Source of the DNA: an uncultured Eubacterium sp.
GTDB lineage: Bacteria > Bacillota > Clostridia > Lachnospirales > Lachnospiraceae
Assembly: GCA_937915825.1 (NCBI GenBank)
Contig: CALGGT010000082.1
Span: 1-19,096 of the forward strand
Direction of reading: 5' to 3'
Length of the DNA stretch: 19,096 nucleotides
How positions within the stretch are numbered: the stretch's first letter is position 1; each line of letters opens with the position of its first letter. A model generated the notes under the pieces. It searched no databases. It was not told the DNA's origin and saw only the letters and a program-made list of their open reading frames with translations. Below, in pieces: positions 13,873 to 19,096 of this stretch. The translations under genes and the position numbers were made by a program.

Positions 13873-16320
13873 CTAGGATTTGTGAATCTTAAATTGATCC
13901 AGGGATTTATGAAGGTTATCGGCACGCTGCATTAATTCTTCCGCTGCATTATTAAGATCATCCAATGTAAATCTTTGAGTTTCGGTGATCTTGGTAACGT
14001 CGGTAATATTCGTGGTATTATCCTTGGAAATCGAGGAAATATTCTCAACTGCCTTCAATGTGGAGAATCCGGATTGCTCCATGGAAGAGGAGCTCTCATT
14101 AATGGAATTCAAAGTGAGGGAAAGATTCTCAACATATTGCTGCAGGTTTTGGAAGGAGTCCTCGGTAACGGATACGGCGCTAACCTGTTTTTCCATGGCC
14201 GTTTCCACGTTTTTAACTGTTGATACCGCATTTTCCGTGGAAGATGTGATCTCATGAATGATCCGACTGATCTCGGCGGCGGAATCCAAACATTGATCTG
14301 CTAACTTTCGGATTTCATTTGCGACCACGGAAAAACCACGTCCGGAATCACCGGCCTTAGCAGCCTCAATGGATGCATTTAAGGATAAGAGGTTGGTTTC
14401 CTCGGCAATGTCATTAATGGTATTAACGATCACACCAATGTTCTTCATTTGGGCCGCCAATTGTTCGATCTGTACGATGATATCGTTGGTGATCGTAGTT
14501 GTTTGGGCTGTGGCCTGGTTCAAGGTATCAATAATGGTCAGGTCATTGATGAGGGATTGGGAAGTGGTATCCAAAACTTCGGATATTTCCTTGGTGTTAT
14601 CGTTCACATTGTTAATCTTCGCGAACAGGTTATCCATTAAGTCTAGGCACTCCTTGGCGCTCGTGTTCTGTTTTTGAATGCCGTCTTCCATGGTATGCAG
14701 CGATGTTTGGATATCATCGGTGGTTGATAGGAAGGTACTGGAGGTGCTTTCTACCATCTTAACGGATTCATCCAAAGATTGGAAAATCTTATTTACATCC
14801 AGGATTAAATTTCTCATGCTCTTAACCATGTCGTTGCAATTGCCATAAAGTAAGGCAAATTCATCCCGACGGTCGGTATGCATCTCAATGGTTAGATCTC
14901 CCTTGGCCACCTGATTCAGATTCCGAATGGAACGGTTAATGGCTTTGGAGAAAGAGGTTGCTAAAAGACTTCCTACGATCAGGGAAATAATGGAAAAGAT
15001 CAGTACCAATATCAGGGTAATATTCCCCAGTCTCTTAGTCTGTGACTGGATAATGGAACTGGGAACCAGAGCACATAGTGTGATTCCGGTATCACCGATC
15101 TTACGGTAAGAGAAGAGGTGGCGCTTTTTGTTATAAGTAACATTCTGATGCCCGGAATCCTCTTCGGATTTTAACGCATCTTTATAATATTTTTTGTCTC
15201 CAAATATTTTTTTATAAGTTAGTTTCACGACGCTGTCTTCTTCCTGTGTTTCAGCGGCTTCCATGGAATTGGTCTTCACCGAAAGCTCTTGTCCGTCGGG
15301 GCTGATCAGAGAAACAATACTGTTATCCCCCAGATTCAATCCATTTAAAATATTTCCTACATAATCACTGGATATGTCAGCCATAAGAATCGAGTCGGAA
15401 GAAACGGTTAAGTCATGGGCTACACGGAAGGCATAGTCACTTGTCTCCACATCCAGGGTTTCGTCCAAGGCCGGGATAACACCGGTGTAATAGAATTGGG
15501 TGGAATCATTTGAAATTTGCTTTCCCAAACTGGTTTCACAAAAACTGTCATATAAGTGAAGGGTGGTGTCGTCAATGGTAGAGGACTCAGAAGAATTTCC
15601 GGGATCCCGGAGGGAGCTGACGGAACTGAAGATCTGCTGGTCTTTTTTGAAAATATAAATATTACTGATAAACGGGTTGAGAGAAACCATGGAGCTGATG
15701 TTAGCATTCAAATCACTGTAGGTTTCCGAGGCGCTGTTGTTGTTATTTTCAATATTCGTGGAACTGTAATTCGCATCCTGCGCCAATTTTAAATAATTCG
15801 CTAAGGCTTTATAATAGGCTTTGGTTCCTTTTGTCTGTTTTTCTAAAATATCTTTGGCCTTATCTTTCTTTTTGTTCAATTGGTAGGATGTTTCCCGCTG
15901 TTCATCGGAGACCGTGTAACTGCCGGAATAATAGCGGGTAAGTTCCTGATCGGATAGATAAGGGAAAAGTTCCGCTTCCAATGTTTGGAACAGAAATTCA
16001 AAATAGTCATCGGCCGTATTCATATTCTGGATAACGGCTGCGTCATAGTTTCTGGTTAACGTAGCAGAGGTGTAATTGTAGGAAAATACACCCAATAAGA
16101 TAATGAGGATCAAAGGTACCAGAAAGGAACCGGTTAATTTGGCCTGAATACAGAACATAGGTAAAACGGTGTAATTGGAGTCCAAATGTTTTTGTTGTTC
16201 CTTGTAGGCACCGGAAAAAAATCCGGGAATCGATTGTACGATCCGTTGGAAAAATTTAAATCGTTGGATGATAATATTTTGACAGGTTTTTAAGAAAGAC
16301 GGGATTGGATTCTTTTTCAT
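13873..16320 (-). CDS. Methyl-accepting chemotaxis protein
   Basis: An 815-residue chemoreceptor. Its order is: a long cytoplasmic N-terminus (about 60 residues), TM1 (about 66-82), an extracellular sensor region (about 83-430) resembling a dCache-type fold, TM2 (about 433-456), HAMP (about 457-505) and a long coiled-coil signalling domain. The highly conserved hairpin tip is present near residues 633-670 (I-A-E-E-T-N-L-L-S-L-N-A-S-I-E-A-A-K-A-G, then G-R-G-F-S-V-V-A-N-E-I-R-K-L-A), the site that contacts CheA and CheW. The ligand is unknown. ATG 16320 follows AAGGGGG by about 9 nt. The dCMP deaminase gene ends 21 bp upstream, so both are probably on one mRNA. The gene implies that the organism has a chemotaxis system elsewhere. 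Confidence 0.94.
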   Translation of the reverse strand: MKKNPIPSFLKTCQNIIIQRFKFFQRIVQSIPGFFSGAYKEQQKHLDSNYTVLPMFCIQAKLTGSFLVPLILIILLGVFSYNYTSATLTRNYDAAVIQNMNTADDYFEFLFQTLEAELFPYLSDQELTRYYSGSYTVSDEQRETSYQLNKKKDKAKDILEKQTKGTKAYYKALANYLKLAQDANYSSTNIENNNNSASETYSDLNANISSMVSLNPFISNIYIFKKDQQIFSSVSSLRDPGNSSESSTIDDTTLHLYDSFCETSLGKQISNDSTQFYYTGVIPALDETLDVETSDYAFRVAHDLTVSSDSILMADISSDYVGNILNGLNLGDNSIVSLISPDGQELSVKTNSMEAAETQEEDSVVKLTYKKIFGDKKYYKDALKSEEDSGHQNVTYNKKRHLFSYRKIGDTGITLCALVPSSIIQSQTKRLGNITLILVLIFSIISLIVGSLLATSFSKAINRSIRNLNQVAKGDLTIEMHTDRRDEFALLYGNCNDMVKSMRNLILDVNKIFQSLDESVKMVESTSSTFLSTTDDIQTSLHTMEDGIQKQNTSAKECLDLMDNLFAKINNVNDNTKEISEVLDTTSQSLINDLTIIDTLNQATAQTTTITNDIIVQIEQLAAQMKNIGVIVNTINDIAEETNLLSLNASIEAAKAGDSGRGFSVVANEIRKLADQCLDSAAEISRIIHEITSSTENAVSTVKNVETAMEKQVSAVSVTEDSFQNLQQYVENLSLTLNSINESSSSMEQSGFSTLKAVENISSISKDNTTNITDVTKITETQRFTLDDLNNAAEELMQRADNLHKSLDQFKIHKS

Positions 16321-16341
16321 AGTTTTTATCCCCCTTAATAC

Positions 16342-16833
16342 TTATAAATGAATGGAAATATCACTTCCTGCAGGGAAAAATTTACGATAGGTGATTCCAA
16401 CGGAATCCATCATTTTTTTAGCGGAAATAACAGAAGAAGTGGATGCGTATTTATCCTCCAGATAAATGACTTCACGAATTCCGGATTGGATCAATGCTTT
16501 GGTGCATTCATTGCAAGGAAAAAGAGTGGTATAAATACTGGCTCCCTTCATGTGAACTCCGGAATAATTTAAGATCGCGTTTAACTCCGCGTGACAGACA
16601 TAGAGATATTTGGTGTTCAAATCCTCACCAGTGCTTCCCCAGGGGTAATCGTCGTCGGAACATCCCTGAGGCATACCGTTGTAGCCAACGGAAAGAATTT
16701 TATGGTTTTCATCCACGATACAGGCTCCAACCTGAGTGTGGGGATCCTTGCTCCTTTTCGCGGAAAGAAGGGCAATTCCCATAAAATACTGATCCCAGTT
16801 AATGTAGTCTTGTCTTTTTTTGGAGTATGTCAT
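16342..16833 (-). CDS. Deoxycytidylate (dCMP) deaminase
   Basis: Converts dCMP to dUMP, feeding thymidylate synthesis. The 163-residue protein has the zinc motifs of the cytidine/deoxycytidylate deaminase family: H81-A-E83 (C-H-A-E-L-N-A-I) and P-C107-N-E-C110. The N-terminal phrase D-Y-I-N-W-D-Q-Y-F-M-G-I-A-L-L-S-A-K-R-S-K-D-P is typical of dCMP deaminases (ComEB-like in Bacillus). ATG 16833 is preferred over ATG 16854: AGGCGG lies 9 nt before it, and the predicted transcription start near 16863 leaves no room for a ribosome-binding site before 16854. The chemoreceptor gene follows after 21 bp. Confidence 0.92.
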   Translation of the reverse strand: MTYSKKRQDYINWDQYFMGIALLSAKRSKDPHTQVGACIVDENHKILSVGYNGMPQGCSDDDYPWGSTGEDLNTKYLYVCHAELNAILNYSGVHMKGASIYTTLFPCNECTKALIQSGIREVIYLEDKYASTSSVISAKKMMDSVGITYRKFFPAGSDISIHL

Positions 16834-16845
16834 AGATACGATCCG

Positions 16846-16886
16846 CCTTTCCATGGTGATACTACTGTTATTTTACCATGGAAAGG
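16846..16886 (-). promoter_or_regulatory. 12-bp inverted repeat straddling the dCMP deaminase promoter
   Basis: CCTTTCCATGGT (16846-16857) and ACCATGGAAAGG (16875-16886) are perfectly complementary, with a 17-nt spacer. On the minus strand one arm fills the -35/-10 spacer and the other covers roughly +6 to +17. Since the first arm is upstream of the start point, this cannot be an RNA hairpin from this promoter; a two-site repressor operator is the better reading. Confidence 0.55.
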
Positions 16887-16898
16887 AAAAAATGTAAA
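16870..16898 (-). promoter_or_regulatory. Promoter of the dCMP deaminase-chemoreceptor operon
   Basis: On the minus strand: TTTACA (16898-16893), a 17-bp spacer and TAAAAT (16875-16870). The start point would be near 16863, about 30 nt before the ATG at 16833. Confidence 0.7.
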
Positions 16899-16906
16899 TA
16901 GAAATA

Positions 16907-16941
16907 GGGCAAAGAAAAGCAACAAAATGGGGCAAAGAAAA
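16907..16941. repeat. 12-bp direct repeat upstream of the dCMP deaminase promoter
   Basis: GGGCAAAGAAAA occurs at 16907-16918 and again at 16930-16941, 23 bp apart, just upstream of the -35 box of the minus-strand promoter. The second copy also supplies the T run of the rpsT terminator. Confidence 0.6.
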
Positions 16942-16978
16942 AGCCACTCAGTGCCAGCACGACTGTCTTCTGAGTGAC
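16936..16978 (-). terminator. Terminator of rpsT
   Basis: GCCACTCAG (16943-16951) pairs with CTGAGTGAC (16970-16978) through eight Watson-Crick pairs and one G-U. On the minus strand the stem is followed by CTTTTTCTTT. It begins about 30 nt after the rpsT stop. Confidence 0.82.
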
Positions 16979-17007
16979 GTTTATTTCAATTCTGAGTTTA
17001 CTTGTTA

Positions 17008-17271
17008 TTAAGCAAGTTTATTGACTGCCTGAGTCAGTCTGGAAACTTTTCTGGCAGCGTTGTTTTTATGGTAAATTCCCTTGGAACAAGCACGGTCGAT
17101 GGTAGAAACGGCTGCCTTCAAAGCGTCCTGGGCAGCTGCCTTATCACCGGCAGCGATACAAGCTTCTACTTTTTTGATCGCTGTTTTCACGCCGGAACGA
17201 ATGGATTTGTTGCGGTTCGCTCTCTTCTGGGAAACCAAAATACGTTTTTTCGCTGATTTAATATTGGCCAA
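17008..17271 (-). CDS. rpsT: 30S ribosomal protein S20, UUG start
   Basis: S20 is a primary 16S rRNA-binding protein of the small subunit. With TTG 17271 as the start the product is 87 residues and begins M-A-N-I-K-S-A-K-K-R, as S20 usually does; the C-terminal A-A-R-K-V-S-R-L is also typical. GGAGGTG lies 6 nt upstream of the TTG. The in-frame GTG at 17280 overlaps that Shine-Dalgarno site and is not the start. Escherichia coli rpsT also uses UUG, linked there to low initiation efficiency and autoregulation. The gene has its own promoter and terminator. Confidence 0.95.
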   Translation of the reverse strand: MANIKSAKKRILVSQKRANRNKSIRSGVKTAIKKVEACIAAGDKAAAQDALKAAVSTIDRACSKGIYHKNNAARKVSRLTQAVNKLA

Positions 17272-17293
17272 TCTTAACACCTCCTAATAAAAG

Positions 17294-17305
17294 ATCATGC
17301 ATGAT
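17294..17305. repeat. Perfect 12-bp palindrome in the rpsT leader
   Basis: ATCATGCATGAT reads the same on both strands and sits about 8 nt upstream of the rpsT Shine-Dalgarno site. It may be part of a leader structure for S20 autoregulation or a protein-binding site; neither can be shown from sequence. Confidence 0.5.
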
Positions 17306-17354
17306 GTGCATCAACAGGCAAACAGACACGTGATTCGCCTGAACACACGCTATT

Positions 17355-17383
17355 ATAATATTACAAATGCCTGGGGATGTCAA
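17355..17383 (-). promoter_or_regulatory. Promoter of rpsT
   Basis: On the minus strand: TTGACA (17383-17378), a 17-bp spacer and TATTAT (17360-17355). A TATAAT overlaps 3 bp further on, at a less favourable spacing of 20. The leader would be about 75 nt. Confidence 0.75.
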
Positions 17384-17454
17384 CTCCAAAATAAAAATAT
17401 TTTCTTTTTTTTGGGAAAAATGTTGATTTTTTTGTAAAAATGTGATGAAATAGA

Positions 17455-17488
17455 GGTTAGTGTTTTGTGTGTTGGTTTGTCATATAAT
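17455..17488 (+). promoter_or_regulatory. Weak promoter with GGTT direct repeats upstream of the LytTR gene
   Basis: TATAAT (17483-17488) lies 23 bp before the ATG, but the positions 16-18 bp upstream of it do not resemble TTGACA. GGTTAGTG (17455-17462) and GGTTTGTC (17474-17481) form a rough direct repeat of the GTTNRK type bound by LytTR proteins. Activation, perhaps by the LytTR protein itself, is possible. Confidence 0.35.
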
Positions 17489-17511
17489 CAATTTTTTTAG
17501 GAGGGAATTTT

Positions 17512-17877
17512 ATGAAAGCTATTAAGAGGATTGGAGATCATCAGGTGGTAATAAGGTCCGGGGAGATCATGATTCCGGTGGATACCCATGATATCATCTA
17601 TGTGGAGCATGTGAACCGGAGCGTGGTATTTTGCACGTTAAGAGGCGCCATGGAACTGCCTTATCGAACGTTGGAAGAGGTAAGAAGTGAATTGGAGGAC
17701 GATCTGTCCCAATGTCATCGCTCCTATCTGATCAACGAGCGATTTATCTCCGGCTGGAACATTGCCGAAAGCTGTGTGTATCTGAAGAACGGAGATTTGA
17801 AAATCCCCTTGGGAGCCACGTATAAGAAGAATTTCATGAAATATTTTTATTCGGACAAGAAGAAAAAAGATAAATGA
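17512..17877 (+). CDS. Stand-alone LytTR DNA-binding domain protein
   Basis: A 121-residue protein made almost entirely of one LytTR domain, the DNA-binding module of AgrA/LytR-type response regulators. The hallmark pattern is visible: D-I-I-Y-V-E-H near residue 28, L-P-Y-R-T-L-E-E, C-H-R-S-Y-L-I-N near residue 70 and a final K-I-P-L-G. There is no receiver domain and no membrane segment, so any signal must reach it by another route. ATG 17512 follows AGGAGG (17499-17504) by 7 nt. A 117-bp gap separates it from the next gene. Confidence 0.88.
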   Translation: MKAIKRIGDHQVVIRSGEIMIPVDTHDIIYVEHVNRSVVFCTLRGAMELPYRTLEEVRSELEDDLSQCHRSYLINERFISGWNIAESCVYLKNGDLKIPLGATYKKNFMKYFYSDKKKKDK

Positions 17878-17994
17878 CCTACGTGGGAGTTTCCGGATCA
17901 GGAAGATGTTCGTCGTAGAAGGGAAGAAAAGAGCTGGATGTTTGATCCGGCTCACGCTTCCCGATGTCATTGGTACTTTATAGAGGGAGGAATT

Positions 17995-18648
17995 TTGAAA
18001 GAGATTTATCTAATAAGGCATGGAAGACAGAATTCCGGCCGCTGCAATGTGGACGTTCCCTTATCGAAAGAAGGAAGGCGTCAGGCAGATCTTTTGGGAA
18101 AGCGTTTGAAGGCAGAAGGGTTGGATGCCTTATATTCCAGCAACCTCATTCGTGCGGTGGAAACGGCGGAGATTCTTTCGGGATATCTGCATTTGCCGGT
18201 GACGCGGATCGAGAATTTGAAAGAGATCGATTTTGGAGAATGGGAAGGGTTGGAAAATGATGAGATCCGACGACGTTTTGGGGAATTTCAGAAGGAATTG
18301 TCCCAAATGAATGAAGATCTGGCTTACCCCGGCGGGGAGTGCAGTCAGGATGTGATCGATCGGGTGTGGCCCGTGCTTCAAGAGATCCTACATACGAAAA
18401 AGGCGAACCGGATCGGAATCGTAACTCACGGTGGCGTGATCCGTTCCCTGTGCTGCTATGTTTTAGGTATGGATGTAAAATATCGGCAAAAGATTGCCAT
18501 GGATCTGGAGAATACTGGTATCACCTGCATTCGATATCAGGAAGAGAACGAGACTTATTTTCTGGAGCGATTGAACGATGCGGCTCATTTGGAACCGGAA
18601 CCGGATCTTATGCGGAGAGCCTGGAAGGAATCCCTGCTTTCCCTATAA
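17995..18648 (+). CDS. Histidine phosphatase superfamily protein (phosphoglycerate mutase-like)
   Basis: A 217-residue phosphatase of the branch-1 histidine phosphatase family. The nucleophile is H9 in L-I-R-H-G near the N-terminus and the second catalytic His is H145 in V-T-H-G-G. The segment E-I-D-F-G-E-W-E-G-L is the family's middle motif. The substrate cannot be read from sequence; alpha-ribazole phosphatase (CobC), phosphoglycerate mutase-like and broad phosphatase roles are all possible. TTG 17995 is chosen because GGGAGG (17985-17990) stands 4 nt before it and the family normally begins a few residues before R-H-G. The in-frame ATG 17938 would add 19 unmatched residues and lacks a ribosome-binding site. 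proS follows after 30 bp. Confidence 0.85.
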   Translation: MKEIYLIRHGRQNSGRCNVDVPLSKEGRRQADLLGKRLKAEGLDALYSSNLIRAVETAEILSGYLHLPVTRIENLKEIDFGEWEGLENDEIRRRFGEFQKELSQMNEDLAYPGGECSQDVIDRVWPVLQEILHTKKANRIGIVTHGGVIRSLCCYVLGMDVKYRQKIAMDLENTGITCIRYQEENETYFLERLNDAAHLEPEPDLMRRAWKESLLSL

Positions 18649-18678
18649 AGTAAGTGTTAAGAAAGGACGAAACTGGAT

Positions 18679-19047
18679 ATGAAATTAAGTAGAATGATAG
18701 GAGATCGCTTTAAAGAGCGTCCTTCGGATTGTGTCATCGAATCCCATGCATGGATGATCCGGGGAGGATATATGAAATATATGGCGAACGGAATTTATTC
18801 CCAATTGCCGCCGTTGAAACGGATCTGTCAGAAAATTGAGAATATCATTCGCCAGGAGATGGATGAGATCGGCGGCCAGGAAGTTTTATTCCCGGTGGTT
18901 TTGCCCGGAAGCCTGTGGGAAGAGTCCGGTCGTTTCGAAAGCGTCGGCAGCGAGCTGCTGCGTTTCCGGGATCGAAACAATTCTTCTATGGTATTGGGAA
19001 TGACCCATGAGGAAGCCGCTGTTCATATGGTAAGAGAATATGCAAGC
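18679..19047 (+). CDS. proS: Prolyl-tRNA synthetase, N-terminal fragment (3'-truncated by contig end)
   Basis: Prolyl-tRNA synthetase charges tRNA-Pro. The 123 genomic codons cover the N-terminal part of the class II catalytic core, including G-I-Y-S-Q-L-P-P-L-K-R, a motif-1-like segment ending in G-Q-E-V-L-F-P-V-V-L-P, and the motif-2 region R-F-R-D-R then G-M-T-H-E-E-A. ATG 18679 is preceded by AGGA (18664-18667). The frame continues past 19047 only because the adapter happens to be open in it: the next residues R-S-E-E-H-T-S-E-L-Q-S are adapter-encoded and must be removed. Operon membership with the phosphatase gene is likely from the 30-bp gap. Confidence 0.93.
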
Positions 19048-19096
19048 AGATCGGAAGAGCACACGTCTGAACTCCAGTCACTAGCTTATCTCGTAT
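19048..19096. other. Illumina TruSeq adapter with index at contig end
   Basis: AGATCGGAAGAGC starts at 19048 and the standard TruSeq adapter continues to 19081. TAGCTT (19082-19087) is a six-base index and ATCTCGTAT (19088-19096) is the start of the common adapter tail. This is library-construction sequence. Confidence 0.98.

Noticed and set aside
16834..16854. ATG 16854 as the dCMP deaminase start
   Set aside because: It would be about 10 nt from the predicted transcription start with no ribosome-binding site; family members begin close to the residue encoded at 16833.
17938..17994. ATG 17938 as start of the phosphatase
   Set aside because: The 19 extra residues do not resemble the family N-terminus and no Shine-Dalgarno site precedes them, whereas GGGAGG precedes TTG 17995.
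12..19047. Prophage, transposon or genomic island
   Set aside because: No integrase, transposase, terminal repeats or att-like duplications were seen, including beside the tRNA-Gln.

Overview
The window looks like a chromosomal contig from a Gram-positive, low-to-medium GC Clostridia, most likely Lachnospiraceae. The evidence is the strong sigma-A-type promoters with 17-bp spacers, purine-rich Shine-Dalgarno sites, a sortase-anchored surface protein, a VanZ-like protein, a GH2 glycosidase of clostridial architecture, and the closeness of the ProRS N-terminus to Lachnospiraceae enzymes as I remember them. The assignment is by recognition, not by a search. Both ends are not biological: bases 1-11 match the 3' end of the Illumina adapter and 19048-19096 match the TruSeq adapter with index TAGCTT, so this is an untrimmed contig of about 19,036 genomic bases.

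Layout. 12-891 is the 3' end of a Thr/Pro/Glu-repeat, SpaA-like, SPKTG sortase-anchored wall protein, followed by a good terminator. 1144-1716 is a VanZ-family membrane protein with its own promoter; its 3' end overlaps the convergent GH2 beta-galactosidase-like enzyme (1675-5193, minus) by 42 bp. The GH2 gene is divergent from a two-gene unit (5295-7641) encoding a hybrid-sensor-kinase-like protein that has lost its phospho-acceptor His and a single-pass membrane protein of unknown function. The two divergent promoters overlap at the -10 box. 7791-9635 is an ammonium channel with a fused C-terminal PII domain; a consensus promoter and then a textbook intrinsic terminator lie in front of it, so an attenuated leader is likely. 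9648-11243 (minus) is release factor RF3, preceded on the same strand by a tRNA-Gln(CUG) with its own promoter and terminator.

11616-13854 is guaB (IMP dehydrogenase) followed after 13 bp by a membrane-anchored Amidase_2 protein. Converging on it from the minus strand is a likely operon of dCMP deaminase (16833-16342) and a methyl-accepting chemotaxis protein (16320-13873). Its promoter carries a 12-bp inverted repeat straddling the -10. rpsT (17271-17008, minus) starts with UUG. A stand-alone LytTR DNA-binding protein, a histidine-phosphatase-family protein and the N-terminal third or so of prolyl-tRNA synthetase run rightwards to the contig end.

Most genes are housekeeping (guaB, prfC, rpsT, proS, tRNA-Gln, dCMP deaminase). 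I see no insertion sequence, prophage, CRISPR array or defence island. The more unusual elements are the degenerate sensor kinase with its overlapping partner gene and the shared -10 with GH2, the attenuator-like leader of the Amt-PII fusion, and the operator-like repeat at the dCMP deaminase promoter.
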